Notes: a model not told the origin generated them from the letters alone. Counted from the first letter of the stretch, positions 48,159-57,864 are shown. The stretch is DNA of 64,000 nucleotides from JAHELQ01 sp964491915 (GCA_964491915.1 CAZBHS010000004.1:1-64000), one strand, 5' to 3'. Numbers and translations are program-made.

Positions 48159-51098
48159 ATGTCGAGGAAATGTCGTGTTTTGGTTGCTATTTCTATATTC
48201 GCGTTTTTTTTCTTCTCGTCGTTGGGTTTATTGTTTTCTCGAGAAACCGAACCGGGATTCGATCAAGAACTTGTGGATAAATTGGTCGAGGTGTACGACC
48301 AAAAAGGGGAAGAGGGTTTGCGCAACTATGCGAGCCGGCACCGGGAGTCGCTCGAAAAGAAATTCGTGTATGACCTGGCGAATTCCGGACTGTCGCGGAA
48401 GAAGGTCAAATGGCTCGATATCGCCTTGGTCCTGGCGGAAAAATCCGATATAGAACTGTTGGATGTCTATGTGTACACCAAAATGGGTGAGTATTATCTA
48501 AATGTTAAGAACATTAGGAAGGGTTTTGAGTGTTTGAGGAAAATATTGCCCTTTGCAAAAAAATTAAAACTTCCCACAATACAAAAATATCTACCTCTGC
48601 TATCGGATTTTGTAAATAATTATGAAAATATTCTGCTTAAACCAACCAAAATGCTTTCTTATTTAGATGGCTTGAGCTCTTTGAAGAAAGATGAAGTTTA
48701 TGAGGCGGGGCTTAAAAATATAAAAAAGGCTGAAATAATCAGCGTTTTTGGAGATATACGTGAGAGCTTTCATCTACTAAGCCGGGCATTAGAATTATTC
48801 AAGAAGCAAAATTACGTGCCAGGTCAGGCAAAGGCTTATATAGGATTTGCCAAACTTTATTCTTACTATAATTTATACGCAAAATCGATTGAAATGAGTA
48901 GAAAGGCATTAGCCATTTATGAGGCGATTGGAGATAGGAATATGCAGATTGACATATACCTGAAAATTGCGGCTGATTATAAAAACTTGGGGGAATACGA
49001 ATTGGCGTCGGAGAGTATTGAAAAAGCGCTGAAGCTTGCTTTTGCTTTAGGTGATAGATTTGTCTTGGCTGAGATTTATAGGGTTCAGGGGACAATTTAT
49101 GCTGAAGGAAATTTCTTCGATCAAGCATTTAAGACCTTTGATAAGGCCTATTTGATATTTAATAGCCTGGGGAGTGACTATGGGATGAAGTATATTAGAG
49201 ATTTAAAGATTCAATTCTATTTTCAGTTGAAAGAGTATTCGAAAGCCTTTAAGTTACTTGAAGATAGTTTGAGAGAATTAGATGATAGGAAAGCAGTGGA
49301 AGTTTATGGAGAAAAAAACACAATATTCGATATGATGGGGGGTATCTATTTGCAAACCAATAAATTTTCGAAAGCATTGGAATTTTTTGAAAAAGCAAAT
49401 ATTGAGAATAGCTCACTCCTACTTTTTGATAATAACTTAGGTCTTGCAAGGGTACATGAGGCATTAAATAATAAAGAAATTGCATGCAAATATTACGTAA
49501 AGGCGATGGAAGCAATTGAAAAGGACAGGAAGAAATACTTTCTGCCTGCAATTAAGGAAGGAAAAGGAGAATACTATTCTCTGTGCTATGGAATTTCTGC
49601 GGAATTCTTTTTTAATAATGAATACTTCCGGCATGGTTTCAAAGCAATTGAAATTTTTTTCGCGAGATTGTTTCTGGAAAAACTTTCCGAAGGCATGATT
49701 AGGGTCAGGAAAGGTATTACTCAAGAGCTTGCACAAAAACGGGATGCATTGATTCTTAAGCTCTCAGAGCAAGAGAAACTGGTGCTTGAAACCAGTCTAT
49801 TCAATACCGAGAGCGAGGTGAAAATTCAAAAAGAGCACTATCGTCAGATCGAGAGTGAATTTGAAGATTTATTGATAAAAATTAGGCTGGAATGCCCTCT
49901 GTATTCATCTATAAGATATTTTGAGCCCGTCACAGTTGAGCGTCTTCAAGAGAAATTATTAAAGGAGGGCGAATTTTTATTGCGTTTTTTTAGTCTTGAC
50001 GAGACTGTCGGGGCGTTTATTATTTCGCGGGATTCTTTCCGTGTGTTGACCCTGGATGGGATAGATTTAGACCAGCTCAAAGAGTTGGTGGGTAAGCTCA
50101 AAAATGGTTTGTCTAAAAAAAGAAATCTAGAATTCAGTCGAGTTGCGCATCAGGCCTATAAAGAAATCTTCAAGCCTTTGGAGAAATATCTCGAAGGGGC
50201 GAAGGATTTGATTATCGTGCCGGATGGAGAGTTGGCGCTTATTCCGTTTGAGGCGTTGATTGTGGAGCGGGGGAGCATCGATCGACCGCCGGTGTATTTG
50301 CTTGAAAAATACCGGATCAAGTATGTCCAGAGCGCGTCGGTGTTGGGGATTTTGCGGGAGCATTACCGGAGCCACCGCAAGACAAACAGGTTTTTTGGGT
50401 TTGGCGATCCGGTGTATGATTATGAGAACTTCCTGAAAAGCGATGATGAACAAGATTCTCCAACCAAAGGCTCTGCGGATGAGGTGGAGGAGATTCTACG
50501 GATAAAGTATGATGGGGCCGGTGGATCGTATAATCGATTGAAAGGGACAGGTGAAGAAGTTTTGGCTATTGCGAAGTTCTTCAATGAGTTGGATATGGGC
50601 GAGGGGGTGGTGCGCTTGCGGCAGAAGGCGCTCGAGGAAGAGGTGAAATCCGAAGCGATGAAGGAATATGATTATATCCATTTCGCATGTCATGGATTGC
50701 TGGCGGAGGGTTTACAAAGCCTTGTGTTGTCGCAGGATATTCCGAAACATTCCGAGGACGGATATCTGACTCTTAACGAAATCATGAATTGCGAGTTCAA
50801 CGCCAAATTGGTGGTTCTCTCCGCTTGCGAAACCGGCTCGGAGAATGAAGAACGGGGCGAAGGGGTCACTGGTCTTACCCGCGCCGTCATGTACGCCGGG
50901 ACGCCGGCGGTTGTGGCCAGTCTTTGGAAAGTGGACGACAAGGCCGCCAAAGAGTTGATGGTTCTTTTTTACGAGAATCTCCTCAAACATAATATGTCGA
51001 AATCCGAAGCGTTGCGGCAGGCGAAGCTGTCGTTGTTGAATTCCGAAACGTATTCGTCTCCGCGGCATTGGAGTGCGTTTGTGATGTATGGGGAGTGA
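48159..51098 (+). CDS. Exported TPR-CHAT protease, copy 2
   Basis: A 979-residue paralog of copy 1. The signal peptide is strongly hydrophobic (AISIFAFFFFSSLGLLFS), TPR-like helices fill ~100-480, and the CHAT domain has His845 (IHFACHGLLAEG) and Cys890 (VVLSACETGSE). The CHAT part is close to copies 1 and 3, but the TPR part is very different and AT-rich: a 60-bp line at 48541 has 18 G+C, against 35 at 50221. The switch occurs near 48480 and again near 50160. The sensor half therefore looks replaced, or evolving faster, while the protease half stays under common selection. It has its own upstream motif at 48063. GGAGG precedes the ATG. Confidence 0.87.
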   Translation: MSRKCRVLVAISIFAFFFFSSLGLLFSRETEPGFDQELVDKLVEVYDQKGEEGLRNYASRHRESLEKKFVYDLANSGLSRKKVKWLDIALVLAEKSDIELLDVYVYTKMGEYYLNVKNIRKGFECLRKILPFAKKLKLPTIQKYLPLLSDFVNNYENILLKPTKMLSYLDGLSSLKKDEVYEAGLKNIKKAEIISVFGDIRESFHLLSRALELFKKQNYVPGQAKAYIGFAKLYSYYNLYAKSIEMSRKALAIYEAIGDRNMQIDIYLKIAADYKNLGEYELASESIEKALKLAFALGDRFVLAEIYRVQGTIYAEGNFFDQAFKTFDKAYLIFNSLGSDYGMKYIRDLKIQFYFQLKEYSKAFKLLEDSLRELDDRKAVEVYGEKNTIFDMMGGIYLQTNKFSKALEFFEKANIENSSLLLFDNNLGLARVHEALNNKEIACKYYVKAMEAIEKDRKKYFLPAIKEGKGEYYSLCYGISAEFFFNNEYFRHGFKAIEIFFARLFLEKLSEGMIRVRKGITQELAQKRDALILKLSEQEKLVLETSLFNTESEVKIQKEHYRQIESEFEDLLIKIRLECPLYSSIRYFEPVTVERLQEKLLKEGEFLLRFFSLDETVGAFIISRDSFRVLTLDGIDLDQLKELVGKLKNGLSKKRNLEFSRVAHQAYKEIFKPLEKYLEGAKDLIIVPDGELALIPFEALIVERGSIDRPPVYLLEKYRIKYVQSASVLGILREHYRSHRKTNRFFGFGDPVYDYENFLKSDDEQDSPTKGSADEVEEILRIKYDGAGGSYNRLKGTGEEVLAIAKFFNELDMGEGVVRLRQKALEEEVKSEAMKEYDYIHFACHGLLAEGLQSLVLSQDIPKHSEDGYLTLNEIMNCEFNAKLVVLSACETGSENEERGEGVTGLTRAVMYAGTPAVVASLWKVDDKAAKELMVLFYENLLKHNMSKSEALRQAKLSLLNSETYSSPRHWSAFVMYGE

Positions 51099-51122
51099 TT
51101 TGGTGATTTAGGAGGGGCTGAT

Positions 51123-54080
51123 ATGAAGTTTGGATTTGATTTTAGGGTTTTAATTGTCTGGATTGTTGTTTTGTTTGGGATTGGGCAATGGAGTGTCTGT
51201 CCTGCTGGGAATGTCGAGGTGTTTGATCCCAATTTTTCCAAAATTGTGTTTGAGGTCTATCGGGCTGGGGGAGAGCGGGGCTTGCGGGATTTTCTGCGGC
51301 AGCATCGTGAATTGCTTGATAAGAGGAATGTTGTGAGCTTTCTTCAAGGGCCGGGGGTGACGCTGAGTGAAGAGCGGCTTAAGATTGCTTTGGTTGTCGC
51401 GGAAGAGAACGGCTATGAAGCGCTTCTGGGGTATGTGTATTTGCAGATGGGGGATTTTTACCGCGGAGTTGATAATACCGGTAAATGCATTGAATACTGG
51501 GAAAAGGCTATACCAATCATGGAGCGGAGTCGCTATCCAAAGAAAGAGGAAACTGTGCGGTCTTTACGAGCAAGTATCGCTTTGCTCAAGAGCGCAGATC
51601 TAGGGGAATTCAAGAAGGCTGTGGACCAAATCGCCGCTGATCCACAATATACGCAAGATGCGGTGTACCAGGGGATTCATTATCTTTTGGAAGGATATTT
51701 TACCGGTCTCCTGGGGGATATCAAGAAGGCGTTCGCCAATTACAAGCTGGCGCGCCAGTGTTTCGAGAAAAATGGCGATTCCGTTGTATTGGGCTATATT
51801 GAGTTTTCCATCGGCGATATTTATAAATGGCTCAATGTGTGGCCCCAGGCGTTGAGCTTGTATGACCGGGCGTTGCGGCACCTGGATAAGGACGGGAGCT
51901 TCGACTTGCGGATAGAGGTTTATTTGCGGAAGGCGGATTGTTATGGAAGGATGGGGGAATTTGAGGATCTGGACAGATTGCTGGCGGAAGCGAAGCGATT
52001 GGCTATGGACAAAGGTTCGGATTATTGGAAAGCCCGGGTCTTCAGCGTGATGGGCGATTGGTATTGCTATCGCAACCAATACGAGGATGCCCGGGTTCTG
52101 TTGGACAAGGCCGCGTTTCTATTTTCTTCCAAAGGAGATCTACCGGAACTGGCGCATGTACTGATTGCAAAGGCTTCTATTGTTGCCCACCAAAAGGGAA
52201 TTCCGGCGGCGCTGACAATTTTGGAAAATATTTTACTGCGGTTGGAGCGGGAGCGTGGCGATGGAGAATTCGGGTTGAAGTCCACGCTGTGCCAGTTTAT
52301 ATCCCATTATAGTCTTCAAACGGGGGATCATGAGCATGCTCTCGAATATCTCCAGCGGATGGAATCCTACGAGGCTCATGGACGGGATTTGAAATACGCC
52401 GGATTCTACAATCTCCTTCAAGGCGATGCGTCCGCCGGCTCTGGAAAGAAAAAGGAAGCTCTTGACCGGGTTCGAAAGGCGATGACGAATATCGAGACCT
52501 ACCGGATGAAGCTGTTTTTGCCGTCGTTGCAACAGGGAATCGGTCAGGATAATTTTTTTGTCTACGCAATGGCGGCGGCCATGATGTTCGAGAATCAAGA
52601 ATACGAACTGGGATTCGAGATGCTCGAACGACTGCGGGCGCGAGTCTTTCTGGACCGTCTGGCCGAAGGGTTGGTTCCGCTTGAAAAGGGTGTCGATCAA
52701 AAGCTCCTGGAAAAAAGGTCGAGGCTTTTGGGGGAATTATCCAGACGTGAAAAAGAATTGCATGAACTGGCCCCGGAAAGTGAAACCCGCCATTCGAAGC
52801 GACTGAAAGAGGACGTACAGGCCTTAGAGAGTGAGCTGGAAGATCTGACGGCTGATATTCGTCTAAAAAGTCCTGTCTATTCATCGATTCAATATCCGCA
52901 ACCGGTGTCGGTGAAGGAGTTACAGGCAAACATTCTGAACGACAGGGAAACATTGGTGCAATTTTTCTGTTTCAATACCACGGCAATGGCGATTGTGATC
53001 TCCCATGGTAATTTCGAGATCGTTCCTCTGGAGATCACAGAGGAAAAACTTTCCCAATTGATAAATTCATATCGGAGATCTCTGAAAAGTGAAGGGGGAG
53101 GTCAGACTATCGAGGGGCGGCGGTTTGCCCATTTATTGTACAAAAAACTGTTTCAGCCGTTGGAGAAGTATCTGGACAAAACAAAGGATTTGATTGTAGT
53201 TCCTGACGGCCGGTTGGCTCTCCTTCCATTCGAGTCTTTGATCGTAAACAGACAGGGGGAGAATGGACGGCCGGTGTTCCTGATTGATCAGTATAGAATC
53301 AAATACATTCAGAGCGCGTCTGTGTTGGGGATTTTGCGCCGGTACTATCGACAAAATAGCGACACCAACCGCTTCATCGGATTTGGGGACCCGGTGTATG
53401 ATTACCGGAGTTTTTCCAGGGACCTTGGTGAAAAAGATGTTCCAAAAGGAAACTCGGGCGATGAGGTGGAAGAGATTCTGCGGGGCAAGTATGATGGCGC
53501 CGGAGGATTTTATAATCGATTGAAAGGGACAGGCGATGAAGTGCGGGCCATTGCGGCGATATTCGATAGGCTGGATGGCGGCGACGCTATAGTGCGTTTA
53601 CGGGAGAAGGCGGTGGAGGAAGAGGTGAAGTCCGATGCGATGAAAGGTTATGATTATATCCATCTGGCCTGTCATAGTCTATTATCCGATGGCTTTCAGA
53701 GTTTGGTGTTGTCTCAGGATGTTCCGAAACATTCTGAAGATGGATATCTGACTCTCAATGAAGTGATGAATTGCGATTTCAACGCCAAACTCGTCGTCCT
53801 CTCCGCTTGCAATACAGGCGGAGGTTCCCTGGAAAGGGGGGAAGGCGTCACGGGCCTCACTCGCGCTATCATGTACGCCGGAACTCCGGCTGTGGTAGCC
53901 AGTCTTTGGAAAGTGGACGATAGCGCCGCCAAAGAGTTGATGGTTCGATTCTATGAGAATTTTCTCGGGCGTAAGATGTCCAAAGTCGAAGCGTTGCGGC
54001 AGGCGAAGCTTTGGATGTTGAATAACGAAAGGTTCTCGTCTCCTCGGCATTGGAGCGCGTTTGTGATGTATGGGGAGTGA
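51123..54080 (+). CDS. Exported TPR-CHAT protease, copy 3
   Basis: A 985-residue paralog with a signal peptide (VLIVWIVVLFGIGQWSVCPA), TPR-like repeats (~100-470), a charged helical linker and a C-terminal CHAT domain. The dyad is His851 and Cys896 (VVLSACNTGGG). The residue after the catalytic His is Ser (ACHSLL) instead of the Gly seen in copies 1 and 2 (ACHGLL), which may alter activity. The gap to copy 2 is only 24 bp, with AGGAGG before the ATG, so the two are co-transcribed. It converges with the hxs locus 10 bp downstream, with no visible terminator between. A triplet of such proteins could give different recognition with a shared output. Confidence 0.88.
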   Translation: MKFGFDFRVLIVWIVVLFGIGQWSVCPAGNVEVFDPNFSKIVFEVYRAGGERGLRDFLRQHRELLDKRNVVSFLQGPGVTLSEERLKIALVVAEENGYEALLGYVYLQMGDFYRGVDNTGKCIEYWEKAIPIMERSRYPKKEETVRSLRASIALLKSADLGEFKKAVDQIAADPQYTQDAVYQGIHYLLEGYFTGLLGDIKKAFANYKLARQCFEKNGDSVVLGYIEFSIGDIYKWLNVWPQALSLYDRALRHLDKDGSFDLRIEVYLRKADCYGRMGEFEDLDRLLAEAKRLAMDKGSDYWKARVFSVMGDWYCYRNQYEDARVLLDKAAFLFSSKGDLPELAHVLIAKASIVAHQKGIPAALTILENILLRLERERGDGEFGLKSTLCQFISHYSLQTGDHEHALEYLQRMESYEAHGRDLKYAGFYNLLQGDASAGSGKKKEALDRVRKAMTNIETYRMKLFLPSLQQGIGQDNFFVYAMAAAMMFENQEYELGFEMLERLRARVFLDRLAEGLVPLEKGVDQKLLEKRSRLLGELSRREKELHELAPESETRHSKRLKEDVQALESELEDLTADIRLKSPVYSSIQYPQPVSVKELQANILNDRETLVQFFCFNTTAMAIVISHGNFEIVPLEITEEKLSQLINSYRRSLKSEGGGQTIEGRRFAHLLYKKLFQPLEKYLDKTKDLIVVPDGRLALLPFESLIVNRQGENGRPVFLIDQYRIKYIQSASVLGILRRYYRQNSDTNRFIGFGDPVYDYRSFSRDLGEKDVPKGNSGDEVEEILRGKYDGAGGFYNRLKGTGDEVRAIAAIFDRLDGGDAIVRLREKAVEEEVKSDAMKGYDYIHLACHSLLSDGFQSLVLSQDVPKHSEDGYLTLNEVMNCDFNAKLVVLSACNTGGGSLERGEGVTGLTRAIMYAGTPAVVASLWKVDDSAAKELMVRFYENFLGRKMSKVEALRQAKLWMLNNERFSSPRHWSAFVMYGE

Positions 54081-54090
54081 AGAGGTGGAT

Positions 54091-55137
54091 TCAGGAAAAG
54101 AACGGCTGAATTGCTGCGCTTTGAAGGGTTGAGGTGGCGAAGAGGCCGGGGCAGTGGGGTTGTAGGCGGCAGAGTTGGCACTCGGGGAGGAAGGCTTTTT
54201 TCCAGGGGGAGATGGAGTCTTTGGCGAAAGGGTGGAGTTCCGGGGGGAGGAGGCAGAGGGGGAGGTTGAAGATGGAGACGTCGAGGTCCCGCTGGTGTAG
54301 GATTTGGGTTGCCTCTCTCAGTTGGGGGATGTAGAGGGTGGGGTCGATCCAGATATGGTTGAGGTTTTCTTTGGCGTAGCCGGTGATCTCGAGGCCCATG
54401 AAGGCGATGTGGACGGCGAAGGGGACGTTGCGGTAGATGAATTCCGCCAATTGGGGGAGACGCTCGACATTTTGCTTCATGAGGACAACGCGGACTTCCA
54501 CCCTCTGGCGGGCCAACGCTAGATTGTGAAGCCCCAGTACTGTGTCCCTGAAACTACCTGTCGCTCCCATGATGGAGTCGTGGATGGGGGCGTTATCCGC
54601 TTGAAGGGATATGCCGAACTCCAGGCGCGGGTGGTTGTGGGCGGCTATTTTTTTTACCAGCGAATAATCCTTGAAACGCCGCCCATTGGTCAGGATCGAT
54701 ACGCTTGCGGCGGGAAATAGGCGTTTGCAGGCGGACAAAAGGGTGAGTAAATCGTTGGGGCGCAGTAGAGGCTCGCCGCCGGTTAGGCCGATATTGGACA
54801 CTGGGGATCCTTTGGCCAATCGCAATATTCGTAGGTTGAACTCCAGCAGGCCGTCCGGGTCCGGTTGGGGCGGTTGGGGACACATCAGGCAGCGGCAATT
54901 GCATTGGTGGCAGACCATCAAGGCGTTCTCGTTGGAGGTGATATCCCACAACCGGGTGACGGCGCCGCCGGCTTCCTGGAGAACGATGTCCCCTTCGTTC
55001 AAATGGTCGAGCTCCGGCCGGGAATCTTTCCGAACCACGATCGTATCGTTGCGTTTCCACCAGGCCGCCGGCTTGAAGGAGATTTTTTTCGGCAGCGGCG
55101 ATTCCGTTTGCAATGAGGATGATCTCCAGAAATTCAT
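54091..55137 (-). CDS. hxsC: HxsC-like radical SAM maturase
   Basis: A 348-residue radical SAM enzyme. The [4Fe-4S] motif CxxxCxxC is C79-C83-C86 within VCHQCNCRCLMCPQPP, an unusually Cys-rich stretch that, as I remember it, fits HxsC of the His-Xaa-Ser system. GLTGGEPLLR is the SAM-binding GGE motif. A C-terminal Cys cluster (CQLCRLQPHC) may bind an auxiliary cluster. I place the start at 55137 because it overlaps the HxsB stop (ATGA); the open frame continues upstream inside hxsB but reads as an arginine-rich shadow. Its likely job is to modify HxsA, together with HxsB, at the His-Xaa-Ser repeats. The chemistry of the modification is not known to me. Confidence 0.83.
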   Translation of the reverse strand: MNFWRSSSLQTESPLPKKISFKPAAWWKRNDTIVVRKDSRPELDHLNEGDIVLQEAGGAVTRLWDITSNENALMVCHQCNCRCLMCPQPPQPDPDGLLEFNLRILRLAKGSPVSNIGLTGGEPLLRPNDLLTLLSACKRLFPAASVSILTNGRRFKDYSLVKKIAAHNHPRLEFGISLQADNAPIHDSIMGATGSFRDTVLGLHNLALARQRVEVRVVLMKQNVERLPQLAEFIYRNVPFAVHIAFMGLEITGYAKENLNHIWIDPTLYIPQLREATQILHQRDLDVSIFNLPLCLLPPELHPFAKDSISPWKKAFLPECQLCRLQPHCPGLFATSTLQSAAIQPFFS

Positions 55138-56495
55138 AACGAGACCTCTTCGAGACTCGAGCCTGTAATCCAACTCCAGAACACGTTCATGGTGTCCGGG
55201 GAGTTTTCGATGATCAGGGCGAACAAATGGTCGAACAGGGCCTTGTTCTTCTTGCAAAAGTCGCTGGTGGGGCGGGAGCCCTCGATATCGCCGCATTCGA
55301 TGTAATAACGCACCGGATCCGCCCCGCAATAGGGATTGTACACGCATGTATCGCAACCCGGCAGGCAATCGAGTATGGAGCTTTCCACCAATGAGCGGGT
55401 CAGCTTGTTGTCGAATATGTCTTCGTAGGCGGTGTGGTGCACATTGCCCATCAGGAATGTCCTGTCGCCTGCCGCCGCCAGCATGCGGGCTTCGTCGGTG
55501 GGATAGACATCGCCGTTGACATCGTAAATCACACCGCTGATTCCGGCGCCGGAGGGGGATTGCAAGTCCACAAAACCGGTGGAAAAGGGCGTCAATATCC
55601 GGGTCAGCAGCAATTGGGTGTAGTATTCGACAAAATACACGCCGGAAAGGTTCAGGCGGATGATATAGTCGAGGGCCTCTTTGTAGGCGGCGATGAAGTC
55701 TTCGACTGGGAACGATAGCGTGTGCCATTGGTGGCGGGCGAAACCGTAGGGATTGACCGGTCTGAGGAAGATGCCGCTGAAGCCGGAACGCAAGTATTCA
55801 TCGATAACCTCCTCGAGGCGGTTCAGATTGACGCCGGTGATGGTCGGGAGGGGAGAGCATGAATCGTGGCCGAGGGTTTCCCGCGCCCGCGTAAGGTTTT
55901 GATGAAACAGGTCGTAGCTGCTGTCGCCGTTGCGGCATATCCGGTTAGCGTCGTGAAGCTCACGGGGGCCGTCCAGGGAGGTTGAGATGGTGATGTCGTG
56001 CTGTTTGAAAAACGACAGCATCCGGTGGTCCAGGCGCGCGAGATTGCTGCAAACAATGAATTCTATCTGTTTGTTGGGAGATTTGCGGTTTAATTTTTTG
56101 GCGAGTTTTACAAAATATTCCAGTGTGTCCCGGTTCAGGGTGGGTTCTCCGCCCTGGAATTCGATCTTGATGGCCGGAGCCGGGGTTTGAAGAATTGTCT
56201 CCACCACCCGGGCGGCGGTTGTTTTCGACATATGATGCCCTCCGCTTTCATTCGGAAGACTCGATGCCTGGCAGTAATTGCACCGGCAATTGCACGCGCG
56301 GGTGAGGACTACCATGTGAAGGGAGGTGAACTCTTTGAGAAAGGCTTTGCGGGAGCGCAGTTTCACCGCCGCTAAATGGACGGCCAGATCGACCTCGTTT
56401 GCCACGGCCAATTGTTTGCTTTCAAGATCCTGGAAGAGGGAGCTCTCTGTCGGCAGGCGGCCGGCGATGAGAGAGTCGAAGTCCTCTCGCTCCAT
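55134..56495 (-). CDS. hxsB: HxsB-like radical SAM maturase
   Basis: A 453-residue radical SAM/SPASM-type enzyme. CxxxCxxC is C68-C72-C75 in LTRACNCRCNYCQASS, and FQGGEPTLN is the GGE motif. A C-terminal auxiliary cluster region (CLPGCDTCVYNPYC and later Cys) fits a SPASM-like domain. Architecture, neighbours and the HMVVLTRACN opening fit HxsB. The frame is open upstream of the chosen ATG for several codons, so the true start could be slightly earlier. It overlaps hxsC by 4 bp and lies 26 bp after a 51-codon ORF. Predicted to act on HxsA in the cytoplasm before export. Family assignment rests on pairing with HxsC and the repeat protein. Confidence 0.83.
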   Translation of the reverse strand: MEREDFDSLIAGRLPTESSLFQDLESKQLAVANEVDLAVHLAAVKLRSRKAFLKEFTSLHMVVLTRACNCRCNYCQASSLPNESGGHHMSKTTAARVVETILQTPAPAIKIEFQGGEPTLNRDTLEYFVKLAKKLNRKSPNKQIEFIVCSNLARLDHRMLSFFKQHDITISTSLDGPRELHDANRICRNGDSSYDLFHQNLTRARETLGHDSCSPLPTITGVNLNRLEEVIDEYLRSGFSGIFLRPVNPYGFARHQWHTLSFPVEDFIAAYKEALDYIIRLNLSGVYFVEYYTQLLLTRILTPFSTGFVDLQSPSGAGISGVIYDVNGDVYPTDEARMLAAAGDRTFLMGNVHHTAYEDIFDNKLTRSLVESSILDCLPGCDTCVYNPYCGADPVRYYIECGDIEGSRPTSDFCKKNKALFDHLFALIIENSPDTMNVFWSWITGSSLEEVSL

Positions 56496-56521
56496 CGCTT
56501 GAAAATCACCGGCGATACCGG

Positions 56522-56677
56522 TTACAAGAACTTTTGTGGACGAAATCTTTTTAGAATAGAATGGAAAAAGTGTGTAATTCTGGAAATGAAGTTTTTTTTT
56601 TGAGGTTTCCGCTCGAGCGGCGCAAAGGCGTGCTGGACGATGAGAGAGCGGATGTCGTTCGAGTGTTTATCTTTCAT
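56522..56677 (-). CDS. Small basic ORF between hxsA and hxsB
   Basis: A 51-codon ORF starting with an ATG that overlaps the last 11 bp of hxsA (ATGAAAGATAA) and ending 26 bp before hxsB. The product is basic (SLIVQHAFAPLERKPQKKNF, then many Lys/Arg/Phe). The ribosome site is weak (GGGGTGG). Its tight overlap suggests translational coupling in the hxs operon. It occupies the place where a small accessory gene such as HxsD could sit, but it is shorter than HxsD as I remember it, and I see no similarity I can defend. Confidence 0.42.
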   Translation of the reverse strand: MKDKHSNDIRSLIVQHAFAPLERKPQKKNFISRITHFFHSILKRFRPQKFL

Positions 56678-57830
56678 GTTTTTCCACCCCTGATACGATG
56701 ATGACGATCTGGCCGGTATTGGATGCGGACAATCCGTCGTTGGCGGTGAATTGGAACCCGTCGATCCCTGTGTATCCCGGTTTTGGTTTGTAGGTGATTG
56801 CGCCGGCGCCGATTTCGCCTGATAACGTTCCATGCTGGGGGAGGGATTGGATTGAGTAGGTCAGGGGATCGCCGTCTTCGTCGATGGCTTCCAATTTGAT
56901 CTGTTTTTGCCCGTTCAGCATGGCGGCATGTTGACTGGATATTGCCCGCGGCGGGCGGTTGGCATCCCGGATGCCGATGGTGACCATGGCGGCTTGTGAT
57001 GATTGGTTGCCGTCCTGGGCGATAAATGTAAAAAAGTCTTGACCGCTGGTATCGGGATATGGGGTGTAGGTCAGATGGCCGTTTGTTCCGGTGAGCACCC
57101 CTTTGGACGGCGCTTTTTGGATCTTGAATTTCAGACTCTCGTCTTCGGCGTCGTATCCGAACAAATGGATAATGGCGGAGGTGTTTTTTAGAAGCTGTAC
57201 TTTCTGATTGGCGGTGATTGGGGCGTCGTTTTCCCCTGTCACGATGACGCGGATGGTTGCCAGGTTTGAATCGACTAATCCGTCGTTTGCCTGGAAGGTG
57301 AAGCTGTCGGTGCCGGAAAATTCGAGATGGGGGATATAGGTTATTTTACTGCCATCCCGGAGTATTTTACCGTGCTGCGGCGAATCGATGATTTTGTAGG
57401 TTAGGGGATCTTTATCTTTGTCTTTGGCTTTGAGATAGATGGTCTTGGGGGAGTCTTCGGCGGTCTTGACCGTCTGGTCGCCGGCGACGGGGGCGTTGTT
57501 GCGGCGGTATCCTCCTTCCGTCGGCCGGTAGGTGTAGGATGATGAGGATTTCGACGACGATGATGAATAATGGGAGCGGTGGGATGAATGAGAGCGGTGG
57601 GAGCTGTGGGACCGGTGTGAGGAATGGGAGCGGTGCGCCGTCATGCCGGTGAAATCATCGCTGAACATTGATTTGGCGTGTTCAAGGTAGAGCATCTGGT
57701 CATCCTGTGTGTCTTCAAACCCAAATGATTGGGTCATTGGTTGTAAATCGCTATTTGAACCGGGAAATAGACCCAGAGATGATAGTAGGCCCATCCCGAA
57801 ACCAACGCCTTTTTTCCAGAATTTTTTCAT
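56667..57830 (-). CDS. hxsA: HxsA-like His-Xaa-Ser repeat protein fused to cadherin/Ig-like domains
   Basis: About 387 residues. The N-terminus (MKKFWKKGVGFGMGLLSSLG) is a possible export signal. An acidic linker follows, then four HRSHSS-type repeats (~66-90) and a Ser/Lys stretch. The rest consists of about three Ig/cadherin-like domains of ~90 residues, each with a DxDxDPLTY-like turn and a TYxPxxxxSGxDxFTFxAxDG-like strand pair. I choose the ATG at 57830 because AAGGAG is 9 bp upstream; the ATG at 57836 is only 3 bp from it. In the Hxs system the His-Xaa-Ser region is the expected target of HxsB/HxsC. The fusion suggests that the modified segment is displayed on a secreted or surface protein. 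Confidence 0.8.
   Translation of the reverse strand: MKKFWKKGVGFGMGLLSSLGLFPGSNSDLQPMTQSFGFEDTQDDQMLYLEHAKSMFSDDFTGMTAHRSHSSHRSHSSHRSHSSHRSHYSSSSSKSSSSYTYRPTEGGYRRNNAPVAGDQTVKTAEDSPKTIYLKAKDKDKDPLTYKIIDSPQHGKILRDGSKITYIPHLEFSGTDSFTFQANDGLVDSNLATIRVIVTGENDAPITANQKVQLLKNTSAIIHLFGYDAEDESLKFKIQKAPSKGVLTGTNGHLTYTPYPDTSGQDFFTFIAQDGNQSSQAAMVTIGIRDANRPPRAISSQHAAMLNGQKQIKLEAIDEDGDPLTYSIQSLPQHGTLSGEIGAGAITYKPKPGYTGIDGFQFTANDGLSASNTGQIVIIVSGVEKHER
57564..57635 (-). repeat. HRSHSS coding repeat in hxsA
   Basis: Four copies of an 18-bp unit encode HRSHSS (last copy HRSHYS). They give a run of His-Xaa-Ser triplets, the hallmark and presumed modification target of HxsA proteins. Confidence 0.92.
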
Positions 57831-57864
57831 AGCCATTTACTCCTTGCCCGTCTCACGCAAGTGA

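Noticed and set aside
55138..55728. N-terminal extension of hxsC
   Set aside because: The extension is Arg/His-rich and lies within hxsB. The ATG at 55137 overlaps the hxsB stop and begins the conserved protein.
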